Part shown: positions 1 through 10,023 of the stretch, one piece after another
Layout: every line of letters starts with the position of its first letter
How positions within the stretch are numbered: position 1 is the stretch's first letter
The notes under the pieces: model-generated
Databases searched by the model: none
Told to the model about the DNA's origin: nothing
What the model saw: the letters and a program-made list of their open reading frames with translations, nothing else
Source: Blumeriella jaapii
Taxonomy: Eukaryota; Ascomycota; Leotiomycetes; Helotiales; Drepanopezizaceae
Assembly (NCBI GenBank): GCA_009599575.1
Contig: VWND01000071.1
Coordinates: forward strand, 1 to 24,073
Length of the DNA: 24,073 nt
Direction: 5' to 3'
Made by a program: the position numbers and the translations under genes

Positions 1-1138
1 TTTTATTTAGTTTTTTGTTATATAATAAAAACGCTGTTCTTTTTATATTATAATCTAATATATTATATCTTTAAGTTTCATTTATCTATATTACAAATTA
101 TTTCTTTCTAATTTATAAAATATTTCATATGTTTATAGTTTAGTATTTCATTTTTTTAATTATATATTTATTTTCGAATAATTTATTTTATACGCTTCTT
201 ATTATTTATTTTTGTAATATATTTTATTTAAATATTATTATTTTGATATTATGGAACGCTTTTTTTTGCATATTTTATTATTATATATATTTTATTTATA
301 ATTTTTTTTCTTTAAATTATCAACGCTATCTATCTTCTGCCTATTTTTTAATATAATTTTTATTTTTATTTTTTATTTTTTTTATTTTTTTTCTTTCAAT
401 TAACAATTTTAATTTTATTTATTAGTTTTTTTTTTTGATTTATTTTTCTTATATATTATTTCCTTATAATATATAAGCTTTTATTTATTTATTTATTTAA
501 TAATATTCTTTTCTATTTAATTTAATAATTATTTAATACTAAGTTTTTTCTTTTATATACGCTATCTTTTGATTATTATAATTAATACTTTTTTTTAACT
601 TGTACGCTCCTTTTTTGCTTGTTTTTTATAATATATTTATTTATTTATAGAAACAAATCAATTTTATTACATTTTTTATTACTTGTTTTATTATATTTTT
701 TTAGGACATTTATTTATATATTAATTTTTTTAGTAGATACGCTCCCTATGGTTTTTTTTTTTATTTTTTATTTTATTTATTTTATTTCTGTTTTATATTT
801 GTCTAATTTATTTTTTGTTTTTATTTTATTTTCAGTTTACTTTTGTTTTGTTTCCATTTTACTTTTATTTTACTTTTATTTTATTTCTATTTTATTTTTA
901 TTTCATTTCTTCTTTATTTTTTTTATTTCTATTTTATTCATATATTATTCTTTTATAATATATACGATTTTCGTAGCTTATTTTTATTATTTATTTTATT
1001 TCTATTTTAATTTTGTTTTAATTTATTACAATATAAACGATTTCTATTGCTTATATTATTATATAATTTTTAATTCAATTATATTTTTATTTTTTTTTAC
1101 AATACCAAACGCTTTAACTTTTATTATATTTCTATTTT

Positions 1139-1285
1139 AATTTTATTTTACTTTTTATTTTACTTTTTATTTTACTTTTATTTTACTTTTATTTTACTTT
1201 TATTTAAACTTTTATTTTACTTTTATTTTACTTTTATTTTACTTTTATTTTACTTTTATTTTACTTTTATTTTATTTCTATTCTA
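1139..1285. repeat. 11-bp microsatellite TTTTACTTTTA, copy A
   Basis: About a dozen near-perfect units of an 11-bp pyrimidine-rich motif with regularly spaced T runs. It sits inside the T-rich satellite and is matched by 17490-17633 in the other copy. Confidence 0.85.
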
Positions 1286-1699
1286 ATTCTTTACAGCTTA
1301 TACGATTTCTATTACTTATTATATTATATAATTTTTTGATTTAATTATATATTACTTTTTTATAATGCAAATGTTTTACTATTTATTTTACTTTTATTTT
1401 ACTTTTATATTTACTTTTATTTTATTTTTTATTTTCAATTTTATTTTACTTGTGTATTTTATTTCTATTTTTTTTTTTTTATTCTTTACAATTTAAACAA
1501 TTTTTTATTGCTTATTTTATTATACAATTTTTGATTTATTTATATATTACTTTCTTATAATACAAACGCTTTAATTCTTTTTTAGTTTTTGATTAACTTT
1601 TATTTTACTTTTGGTTATTTTTTATTTCACTTCTAGTCTTACTTTTACTTTAGTTTACTTTTACTGTACTTTTTACTTTTATTTCGATTTCTATTGAGA

Positions 1700-2072
1700 T
1701 TTTCTATTTTATTTTTCTATTTTTATTTCTATTTTATTTCTATTTTATTTCTATTTTATTTCTATTTTATTTTCTATTTTATTTCTATTTTATTTCTATT
1801 TTTATTTCTATTTTATTTTCTATTTTATTTCTATTTTATTTCTATTTTATTTCTATTTTATTTCTCTTTTATTTCTATTTTATTTTCTATTTTATTTCTA
1901 TTTTATTTCTATTTTATTTCTATTTTATTTCTATTTTATTTCTATTTTATTTCTATTTTATTTCTATTTTATTTCTATTTTACTTTCTATTTTATTTCTA
2001 TTTTATTTCTATTTTATTTCTATTTTATTTCTATTTTATTTCTATTTTATTTTTATTTTATTTTTATTTTAT
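1700..2072. repeat. 11-bp microsatellite ATTTTATTTCT, copy A
   Basis: About 33 units of an 11-bp motif, with scattered one-base insertions. Because 11 is not a multiple of three and the motif has no stop in any phase, it yields a long meaningless open frame. It is followed directly by AATAAACGCTATCCGTTGC, a satellite box. Confidence 0.9.
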
Positions 2073-2727
2073 AATAAACGCTATCCGTTGCAAATCTTTT
2101 AATAAATCTTTTTATTATAATTTATACGCTATTTTCTGCTGGTTTTATTATGTATATTTTATTTTAATATGTTTTCATATCTTTTGCTTTTTTTTATTTT
2201 TGAAATTTTTTTTTTTTTTTTTTATTTATTTATAAATAAAAAATTTATAGTTTGAACGCCACCCCGTTTTTCTTTTAATTTAAATTAAACTTTATTTATT
2301 TATATTATTATTTCTTATAATATATACGCTATATCCAGTTTAAATTATTATATACTTTAAATTTTTAATTTATATTCTTTTTTTATGAATTTTAAGCTGA
2401 TTTTTTGTCTTTTTTATTATGTTTTTTTTTTTTCGATTTTTATATTATTGTTTTTAAATTTTAGGCTATTTTTTTGTCTTTTGTATTATAAATGTATTTC
2501 TTTAGATTTTTATTTTAATTTTTTATAATTTATATTATATTATATATTAATTTTCTTTTATAATTATTATTTATACCTTTTTCTGATATATATTTATTTA
2601 TATATTTATTTATTATAAATTAAACGCCACCTTGTTTTTTGTAATATAAGTTTTTTTTTTCTATTTATATTTATCTTCCTTTTATTTTATACGCTATTTA
2701 TTTATTTATTTATTAAATATGATAAAT

Positions 2728-2822
2728 ATTTAATTTATATATTATTTAATTTATATATTATTTAATTTATATATTATTTAATTTTATATATTATTTAATT
2801 TATATATTATTTAATTTATATA
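2728..2822. repeat. 16-bp tandem repeat TTTAATTTATATATTA, copy A
   Basis: About five to six units of a 16-bp AT-only motif inside the satellite. The other copy is at 19047-19150. Confidence 0.8.
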
Positions 2823-3762
2823 TATTCTGTAATTATAATTTATACGCTATTTTTGCCTATTTTATTATAATATTACATTTTGATTTATATATTATTTCCT
2901 TAGAACTTATAAGTCTTTTTTTTCTTATTTAATTATATATTTAAAAATTAATTTTTCCGAAATATAAGTTTTACTTTTTATTTATTTTATTATATATATT
3001 TAATTTTTATAATTTTTAAAATTTCTTTTACTTTTTCTATTATATAATTTTTGTTTTTTTTTGTTTTACTTATTTATATTATAAATCTTTATAATTTAAA
3101 TACCACCTTCTGTTTATTATAATTTAAAATCATTTTTCTAATAATATTTTTTCTTATAATATATACACCATCTGCTTTTATTTTAATATAAGTTTTAATT
3201 TTTAATTATATTATTTTTCATAACTTAAACGCTACCGCTTTTGTTTTTTTATTAAAAAAATCTTTTTTTATTTAAATATTAATTTTTAAAAATATATATC
3301 TTATTTTATACTAATTATTTTATTTTTTTAATATTTTTAATTTTTTTTTAATATTTATACTATTTTTTTTTATATATTTTTATATAAATAAAGGTTTTTT
3401 TTTATTACGCTATCCGCTGTTTTTTTAATCAACTAGTTTTTTTTCATAACTAAAGTTTTTTTAAAATTAATTTATTAAATATTTTATTTTATAATTATTT
3501 TTATAATAATTCTCGTATTTTATACGCTATTTAATTTAAGAGTTTTTTTTTTAAATATTTCATTTTTACAAAATTTTTATTACTTAAATTTATTTTACCG
3601 TTATTTTTATTTTGCTTATTTTATACTTTTATTCTTATTTTAAAATTATTTTTTATAATATATTAAATTTCGTAAAAATATTTATTCTTCTGCAATTTAG
3701 TCGTTAATTTTTATTTTGCTCATTTTAGTTAATACCTTTTTTCACTTATTATGAATGATTTT

Positions 3763-3785
3763 CCCTGCCGGTTACTCGGTATTTT

Positions 3786-3820
<35 letters not shown>
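3763..3820. other. GC-rich word followed by a run of 33 T, copy A
   Basis: CCCTGCCGGTTACTCGG is an isolated GC-rich word in the AT desert. It is followed by TATTTTCC and then an uninterrupted T run (3788-3820). Read on the minus strand it is a long A run followed by the GC-rich word. It may be a relic of a retroposed element, but nothing identifiable remains. Confidence 0.5.
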
Positions 3821-3822
<2 letters not shown>

Positions 3823-5614
3823 TTTCAATTATACGATATATAAATTATTTATTTATCTTTTTTCTTTATATTTTTTTTATATATTATTAATATTTGTAAT
3901 ATATAATTGTAATATTTTTGCTATTTAGGCCTTTTTCTACTTTTTTGTTTATTTTATAATATATTTTTTATTTTTTTACAAATCATACGATTTTTTTGCT
4001 TTGCTTTTTTTTTTTAAATATTAATTGTATAAATCATATATTATTTAAACTGATTATTTTGATGTTTTCTGTTTTTAAATTTTTTATTTTTTATTTTATT
4101 TATATAAAATAATTTTTAACTTTTGTTTATTAACCGTTATTCGCATTTTTTTACTTATTGAATCAAAAATTACGGTTTTTTTAAAAAATATACGATCTTG
4201 TTACTTTGCTTATTATATTATATATTTCAATTTTATGAATTTTATTTTATTAAATTTTATTTTATTCATTTTTTTTAATTTATTTTTTTTTTATTAAATT
4301 TTCATTTAATAAATTTTATTTAGGCGTATTTTTTTTTCAACTTTTTAAAAAAACATTTTGTTTATTTAAATAATATTTTAATTTTTTGCGATTTAACCAT
4401 TTGTTACATTTTGCAAATATTATAATAAATTATATATTTTTAATAAATTAATATTTATAAAAATTACGATTTTGTTATTTTCCATATTTTTTATTATATA
4501 TTTTATTATTATAAACTATACGTTATTTAAGTTTATTTAAGCGTAATTTTTTTTTTTTATTTTTTTAAAATATATTCTGTGTTTAAACAGTTTATATATT
4601 ACTTTTTATTATATAATTTTTTTTTATACTTTTGTTTGATTTTTAATAAATTTTACCTTTTATAAAATACTCGGGTTTATTACCTTTTCCTTTTTTTTCA
4701 AATTTTTTTTATAAATTATAAGTAGTTTAAGTTTCTTAAGCGTAATTCTTTTTTGCTTTTTTAAAATATATATTTTATTTATATAAATTTTATTTTACTT
4801 TTTTTTTTATTTAAATTTTTTATTTTTTGGAATATTTTATAGAAAATTATATTTTTTTTTTTTCCAAATATTAGCTATTTAAAATCTTTTAATTTTTTTT
4901 TTTTACGTTTTTTTAATACATTTTTGTTTATAAAATATATATTTTGCTTTTTGTTATTTAGTTTTTTTTTACATTTTTACTCATTTTATAAAAAATTTTA
5001 TTATTTATAAATTATACAATTTGTTAGCTTTGCTTATTTTAATATATATATTTTAATTTTATATAATTTTATATTATTTAAAGCTATTATATCGGAATAT
5101 TTTGTTTATGCTTATTTTATAAATTATTTTATTTTTATATATTATACGCTATCTTCTGTGGCTAAACTATTGTTTTATTTTTTTATTTATTATATAATAT
5201 ATTTTTTTTAATTATATATCTAATTTATAAATTTTCTTTTATCAAATATTACGCGATTTCCTGTTTTTGTAAATTATCGATTAATAAATTTATAAAATAT
5301 AAAATATTTTTGTTTTATATACTATCAATTACTAATTGATTTTATAAAATGAAATACAATTTTTACAATTTATATATTGTTTTTTAAAATAATATGAATT
5401 TTGCGAATTTTCTTTAATTTTGAAAATTATATAAATTGAATTGCTTTTATCGCTACTTTTAATAATTTTTATTTATATAATTTCCATTTGCTTAATATAA
5501 AATTAAAAAATTTATTAAATAATCTTTGGTACTAAAACATGTATATATTCAATTTTATCGATACGTTAATTAAATAATTTTGAAAGATTTTATTAAATAT
5601 TTATTTTTTTTGTA

Positions 5615-5704
5615 GAAAAAAAATCGAAATTTTGAAAAAAATCGAAAATTTTGAAAAAAGTTCGAAAAATTTGAAAAAAAAAAAAAATTGAAAATAAAAA
5701 AAAA
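5615..5704. repeat. A-rich TCGAAAATTTTGAAAA tract, copy A
   Basis: Short, imperfect tandem blocks of (T)TCGAAA(A)TTTTGAAAAAA ending in A runs. On the minus strand these are T runs lying directly downstream of the tRNA-like island, so they could serve as a Pol III terminator for it. The stretch 5250-5615 before it holds only unstructured AT-rich sequence. Confidence 0.6.
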
Positions 5705-5770
5705 GTGAAGAATAATGTGTAATACCCTTTTTAATTCCCTCCTCTTTACAACATTATTAGCTTACAAGCT

Positions 5771-5846
5771 CGCCCGCAAGCTTATAAGGTTCTTATTCTT
5801 CTGATTATAGCTTATTATCATAAGCTCACCAACTAAGCTAACGGGC
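5771..5846 (-). ncRNA. tRNA-like, A-box-bearing structured island (tRNA relic or SINE-like), copy A
   Basis: Read on the minus strand, this starts GCCCGTTAGCTTAGTTGG. TAGCTTAGTTG fits the Pol III A-box consensus TRGYNNARNNG at every fixed position. GCTT and GAGC can form a tRNA D stem around AGTTGGT. GCCCGT at 5846 pairs with GCGGGC ending at 5772, giving an acceptor-like stem over about 75 bases, which is tRNA length. A weak anticodon-like arm (TATG/TATA) is possible, but no T-arm or B box (GGTTCRANTCC) is present. Flanking bases form a perfect 8-bp hairpin (CACCAACT/AGTTGGTG, 5827-5854). T runs follow downstream on this strand at 5696-5704. I read it as a tRNA-derived relic or SINE head, not a functional tRNA. 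Confidence 0.5.
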
Positions 5847-5879
5847 AGTTGGTGTGGTTTGGTTGCAAAAAATACAATG

Positions 5880-7420
5880 AAATCTAACTATAACCTTTAC
5901 TTTCAAATCAAACTTCACGTTACGATTAATATTATAATAAAAATTAAAAAATCTGTTATTTATAATTTTGTTATTATAAAAATATATATATAAACTTTAA
6001 TAATTTTCAAGTAATTATAATTTTTTTTGGCGTTTTCAAGTTTTAATCGAAAATTTCCAATATGTTTCAAATTTTGTAGCCGAAAAATTTAATAATTTTT
6101 TTTTTTTATATATTTTTTTTTAATAATTATTTAAAATAATTATATTAATTACCCTCGATAATAAACTATAATTAAAAATAAAAACTAATATTATTATATA
6201 TCTTATAAAAATTATATTTAAAAAAAAATTTAATTATTTCAATAACATATATAAATTAATTAATTTAAATTAAATTATTATAAAAAAGCAAAAAGTAATT
6301 GTTTTCGTTTTAGAATTTAATTTACAATTTGTTATATGTATTTATAGTATATATCAGATATTATAAAATATGTAAATTTTTCAATTTATTTATTATTTTA
6401 CATTTTTAAATAAAAGTTATTTTAAAAAAAAAAATTTATTAAATAGATTGATATATTATTTTCATTATATATCCTATATTATATTAATAAATTTTTCTCT
6501 ATTTTATTTACTATTTTATTTACTATTTCATATTGTTATATATTATATTTCTTATATATCCGATATTATATTATATATATTTTTTTTTTTTTTTTTAGTA
6601 TTTCAAATTTCTATATAAAAGTCTTTTTAGATTTTTTTTTTTTTAATAAGATTTATATATATTAATTTATATTTTCATTTTAATATTTACCTTGAAAATT
6701 CATATATTAATAAATATTAAAAAAATTATAATTACTACTTTTGTTATTCTAATCATATACTTAACTTCGAGTTTTATTTATATTATTATATAAAAAGGTA
6801 TGAAAATTTTTTAATTGCGTTTTCGAATTTACTTCGTAGTTTTTAATATAATTTTGTATTATATCGCCGATAAATATATTAATATATTTTTCTTATATCT
6901 GTTAATTTAATCTTAATATGTATAATTTTTTTTAAATAATTATTAATTATATTTGTAGTTATGGCCCCTTATTTTTTAAACCAAACTTACTACTGTAAAA
7001 ATGAATTAAATAATAAAAATAAGGAAATTCGATAATTAAATTAATTTAATAAGTTAACAAACCCAGCTTTAATTTAAATTATTATAAAAATAATTATTTA
7101 TTATTATAAAAGTAATTATAAATTGTTTTTATTTGCGTTTTCAAATTTATTAAATATTTTTTTTTTTTTTTATATATTTTATTATATAGCCGAAAGATTC
7201 AATAATATATTTATATTATTAATATTATATTGTATTTTAATAAAGGAAATTTGAAGTAATTAATTGCATTGTTATATTAATATGTAAAAGCTTAATTTTT
7301 ATTTGTATTCTTATGTAAAAAAGTTAAAAACAATATTAATATTTGCGTTTTCAAATTTAATTAATAATTTCAAATATATTTACGTTTTATATTTATATTT
7401 AGATTTAAGTTTCTATTTTT
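5880..7420. repeat. AT-rich modules with GCGTTTTC and GCCGA boxes, copy A
   Basis: No gene is visible. A two-box pattern recurs: GCGTTTTC(A/G)A at 6030, 6816, 7134 and 7344, with TAGCCGAAA or ATCGCCGATAA about 45-53 bases after the first three. A related GTTTTCGTTTTAGAATTT occurs at 6300. Surrounding words such as TTTAAATTAAATTATTATAAAAA also recur (about 6260 and 7065). This looks like diverged dispersed copies of one module. Confidence 0.45.
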
Positions 7421-7720
7421 CACGTTTCTATTTCTATTTATATTTCTATTTATATTTCTATTTATATTTCTATTTATATTTCTATTTATATTTTTAATTA
7501 TATTTCTATTTATATTTCTATTTATATTTCTATTTATATTTCTATTTATATTTCTATTTCTATTTCTATTTATATTTCTAATTATATTTCTATTTAATTT
7601 CTATTTCTATTTCTATTTCTATTTCTATTTCTATTTCTATTTCTATTTCTATTTCTATTTCTATTTCTATTTCTATTTCTATTTCTATTTCTATTTCTAT
7701 TTCTATTTATATTTATTTAT
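7420..7720. repeat. TTTCTA / TTTATATTTCTA microsatellite, copy A
   Basis: A 12-bp pattern (TTTATATTTCTA) passes into a pure 6-bp TTTCTA run. It lies just downstream of the helicase gene's 3' end. The short open frame across it (ending LYFYLYFYLYF) is a repeat by-product. Confidence 0.9.
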
Positions 7721-7795
7721 ATCAAATGTTTTCAAATGAATTTCAGACAGATAAAATATTAATAATTTAATCTGTAAAGAAAATAAAAATTTAAT

Positions 7796-7966
7796 CTAAG
7801 ATATTTCATCTGTTAAGTCAATAAATATATATTTAAGACCTAAAATAGATTCAGTATCTAATTCCGTAATATAAACCTGTTTAGTAAAACTTTTTATAAA
7901 ACTATTTATATTCGAAATAGATTTATTATCAAATAGATTTTGATAATAATCGGAATTTCGGTTTTT
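7796..7966 (-). CDS. Helicase gene segment 11: candidate true C-terminus
   Basis: Removing one base from the T6 run at 7962-7967 continues the helicase frame as NRNSDYYQNLFDNKSISNIN and on to TAG at 7796-7798, about 55 further codons ending LKYIFIDLTDEIS. The alternative is that segment 10 ends properly at 7929 (RLLSKSI) and this is untranslated DNA. The equivalent stretch in copy B (23923-24073) carries several length changes, so coding status is unsure. Confidence 0.4.
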   Translation of the reverse strand, partial: KNRNSDYYQNLFDNKSISNINSFIKSFTKQVYITELDTESILGLKYIFIDLTDEIS

Positions 7967-9638
7967 TAGGCCATAATTCATTTCGTTTAAATAATAAACT
8001 TATTATTTGATAAACAAAATTTATTAATACACATTTATTTTCAAATTCGAAAGATTGACGTAATCGATAACAAATAACAGTAGGTAATAAACAAATAAAA
8101 CAACAACTATTTTCGTATAAATAAAAACTATTTCGAATAAATTCTTCTTTTATATTTTGTGAAAATAAATCAAGATTCGCAAATTCAATACAATCGCGAG
8201 TACAATGATTACTAGTATTTTGCGTATAAATAAAATAACAATACGTGCAAAAATTATTATTTTCAAAACTTTGCGATAAAACCCAAATTAAATCATTTCT
8301 TGCGTTTTCGACTTCTTTTGTAATTGTATTAATAATTTGCGCTTGTTTTTCGTAAATATTATTACGATTTATACAAAGATCGCAATTTGCACTAGTTTTA
8401 AAACACTGATCTAAAATAGTATTATTTAAATATAAAGAAATTAATCGTTTACGACAGACTACTTCGCGTAAATAACTTTTAATTAATCTTTTATTTAACG
8501 AATCGTTTTCGATTTCTTTTTCAAAACCTGAATTATAAAAAAACATCGATATAGCTTCGTTTTTATCGCGGCCGGCCCGACTGGAACCTTGTAAAAAACC
8601 GTTAAATTCGAAAGCTAATTCATAATAAATAGTAGCACGTATATTAGAATAATCAAAGCCTTCTTGCAAACCGCTAGTACAAACTAAAATATTATAAAAA
8701 GTTGTATAATCGGTAGTAAAACTTTTTAAAACCGATTCCTTTTCATTTTTTGATAATTCAGACGTATATTTCGCGCAATCTAAAAATTCAGATAATTTAT
8801 CGACAAGCGCAATTGTAGGACAAAATATTATTATTTTATCTAAATATGATTTAAAATTCGATTTTAATTCAAAACAATATTCTTCGATTTCTTTAAATTT
8901 ATTTTGCATACTTTTAGATTTAAAACTTGAAGCTCGATATGATATATTATTACGTAAACAATCGGCCCGTATTTTAGCAAAAGTTTGTAAATTTAATTCA
9001 TTAATCAATTGATTTTCTTGATTTACGGATAATGTACCAGTTAAAAATACTGTTTGAACTTTCAAATTAAGAATTTTTTTAAATTGATACATTATAAAAC
9101 GATAATTAGCCGCAGTTATTAGCAAATGACATTCGTCTAATATAATTCTATCAATTTTTCCTTTATCGATTTTATTTATTAATAAATTAATAAATATATC
9201 GTTTTTCAAAGTTTCAATAGAAATAAGAGTTATAGTTTTAAATTCAAGATTATCTTCGTAATTACTAACAGGAATTCCAAATTCATTTGCACGTTTAAAT
9301 AAATCGCTTTTTAAACCAATTAACGGTACGATAATAATAGTAATTTTGGCGTTAGATAAAGCAGCGCATAATAAATAAATCAAAGATTTACCACTACTAG
9401 TAGGTAATATTCCTAATATATAAGGCACTTTTAATAAAATACTTTTTAATAAAGTTTCTTGTTCAGGAATAATAAAATCGATTTCGGAATTATTTAAAAA
9501 TTCGCGTAATAATAATAATAACGTATTATCTCCGATAGGCATAGTAGATAAATAATTCAAATTTGTAAGCTTAATTTTTTTATTAATTGAATTATATTCG
9601 AAAGACGCTTGTCTATTATGTTTTTTAGCTTTTTGAAT
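7929..9638 (-). CDS. Helicase gene segment 10: RecQ-type superfamily 2 helicase core with Cys cluster
   Basis: The longest open frame of the locus, 569 codons from IQKAKKHNRQASF. Counting from the Leu codon (TTG) at 9560 as residue 1: Gln motif PEQETLL (Q34), Walker A PTSSGKS (53-59), Walker B DECH (132-135), motif III LTGT (173-176), R..C.RNNISYR (198-209), motif IV IIFCPT, motif V CTSGLQEGFDY (294-304) and motif VI QGSSRAGRD (324-332), with both Arg residues kept. C369, C386, C393 and C396 resemble the RecQ zinc-binding cluster. A second Cys/His-rich tail (CTYC, HCTRDC, CCFIC) follows. Helicases of this type unwind DNA using ATP. All catalytic residues are present, so loss of function is not evident within this segment. 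The stop at 7929 may itself result from the T6 run at 7962-7967. Confidence 0.88.
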   Translation of the reverse strand: MQKAKKHNRQASFEYNSINKKIKLTNLNYLSTMPIGDNTLLLLLREFLNNSEIDFIIPEQETLLKSILLKVPYILGILPTSSGKSLIYLLCAALSNAKITIIIVPLIGLKSDLFKRANEFGIPVSNYEDNLEFKTITLISIETLKNDIFINLLINKIDKGKIDRIILDECHLLITAANYRFIMYQFKKILNLKVQTVFLTGTLSVNQENQLINELNLQTFAKIRADCLRNNISYRASSFKSKSMQNKFKEIEEYCFELKSNFKSYLDKIIIFCPTIALVDKLSEFLDCAKYTSELSKNEKESVLKSFTTDYTTFYNILVCTSGLQEGFDYSNIRATIYYELAFEFNGFLQGSSRAGRDKNEAISMFFYNSGFEKEIENDSLNKRLIKSYLREVVCRKRLISLYLNNTILDQCFKTSANCDLCINRNNIYEKQAQIINTITKEVENARNDLIWVLSQSFENNNFCTYCYFIYTQNTSNHCTRDCIEFANLDLFSQNIKEEFIRNSFYLYENSCCFICLLPTVICYRLRQSFEFENKCVLINFVYQIISLLFKRNELWPKKPKFRLLSKSI

Positions 9639-9706
9639 TATTATTTAATAAAGGCTTTTGATAACGTAATGCAAAAGTCAAAGATTCAGTCTTGTTTTTT
9701 ATTAAT
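9625..9706 (-). CDS. Helicase gene segment 9: short linker before the helicase
   Basis: About 26 codons (LIKNKTESLTFALRYQKPLL) closing at TAA 9625-9627. Its content (ALRYQKPL) is unremarkable but consistent with the run-up to a helicase core. It joins segment 10 by removal of one base near 9630-9640. Confidence 0.35.
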
Positions 9707-9782
9707 TTTTAACTTTATTAATAATATCGAGATTATTTAAAAATGAATTATTAATAATTTCTTTATTATTTAAGCCGAAAAA
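9702..9782 (-). CDS. Helicase gene segment 8: short linker
   Basis: About 26 codons (FGLNNKEIINNSFLNNLDII and onward) that continue directly after segment 7 if one base is removed from the A7 run at 9778-9784. It ends at TAA 9702-9704. No domain is visible; it connects the recombinase-like part to the helicase part. Confidence 0.4.
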   Translation of the reverse strand, partial: FFGLNNKEIINNSFLNNLDIINKVKN

Positions 9783-10023
9783 AATCAAAATAACGAAGGC
9801 AAAATTGTAAATACTTTGATTGCAAATCGCCTCGCGTATTTTCGAAAGTATTCGAATTACGGCCATAATTTAATTCTTCAGTTATTAACGAATGATTCAT
9901 TTGATTCGCTTGAAGCTCATTATTCGTAAAACTATTATTAGAATTAATTAATGTAATAGAATTGATATCAAGATTTTCTTTCATAAAATATTTAATAATA
10001 GCTACAATAATTTGACGATATTT
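9766..10023 (-). CDS. Helicase gene segment 7: catalytic His/Tyr end of the recombinase-like domain
   Basis: The frame opens at about QKYRQIIVAIIKYFMKENL, placing an Arg in the box II position (Q-K-Y-R where many recombinases have H-x-x-R). It then reads QMNHSLITEELNYGR. His (codon at 9892-9894) is followed by Ser and, nine residues later, Tyr (codon at 9865-9867). This matches the spacing of the HS...Y motif around the nucleophilic tyrosine of tyrosine recombinases. The segment closes with YLQFCLRYFDFF and a stop at 9766. The A7 run at 9778-9784 accounts for the next frame change. Whether the domain still cuts DNA is unknown, since the first box II residue is Gln. Confidence 0.6.
   Translation of the reverse strand, partial: KYRQIIVAIIKYFMKENLDINSITLINSNNSFTNNELQANQMNHSLITEELNYGRNSNTFENTRGDLQSKYLQFCLRYFDFFRLK

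Larger units (their letters stand above)
1..5250. repeat. T-rich degenerate satellite with ACGCT/ACGAT boxes, copy A
   Basis: Strongly T-biased sequence in which nearly the only recurrent GC-bearing word is TATACGCTAT, AACGCT or TACGAT, often followed 5-10 bases later by TGC and then TATTTTATTATATA. Boxes occur near 30, 190, 253, 321, 557, 603, 738, 964, 1036, 1108, 1302, 1565, 2077, 2126, 2325, 2689, 2844, 3229, 3405 and 3522. Where the array is tight, spacing is about 60-80 bp (for example 964, 1036 and 1108). After about 3,600 the boxes become rarer and degenerate. It is an old, diverged tandem satellite broken up by microsatellites. I see no gene in it: the open stretches are low-complexity F/Y/L/I strings. 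Confidence 0.75.
1..7934. repeat. Long direct repeat, copy A (partial unit, cut by window start)
   Basis: The whole stretch reappears in the same order and orientation at 16390-24073. Anchor words match throughout: ATAATAAAAACGCTG at 22 and about 16411, the GC-rich island at 5824 and 22157, and ATCAAATG at 7721 and 23842. The offset between copies falls from about 16,389 to 16,333 to 16,121, so the copies differ mainly by small length changes, mostly in T or A runs, plus one larger deletion in copy B near 23590. The copy contains satellite, a tRNA-like island, AT-rich modules, a microsatellite and the 3' end of the helicase gene. It shows that the window samples a head-to-tail array with a period near 16 kb. 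Confidence 0.93.

Noticed and set aside
619..1140. Open frame of 173 codons on the plus strand
   Set aside because: Composed almost only of F, Y, L, I and S from T-rich satellite; the same happens at 16959-17687 with altered frame, and no codon-level conservation is seen.
1694..2074. Open frame of 126 codons on the plus strand, and its counterpart 17960-18424
   Set aside because: Direct translation of the 11-bp ATTTTATTTCT microsatellite (period-11 peptide FYFISILFLFY); length differs with repeat number.
5697..5850. Calling the island a functional tRNA gene
   Set aside because: The T arm and B box are missing and the anticodon stem has a mismatch; only A box, D arm and acceptor pairing support it.
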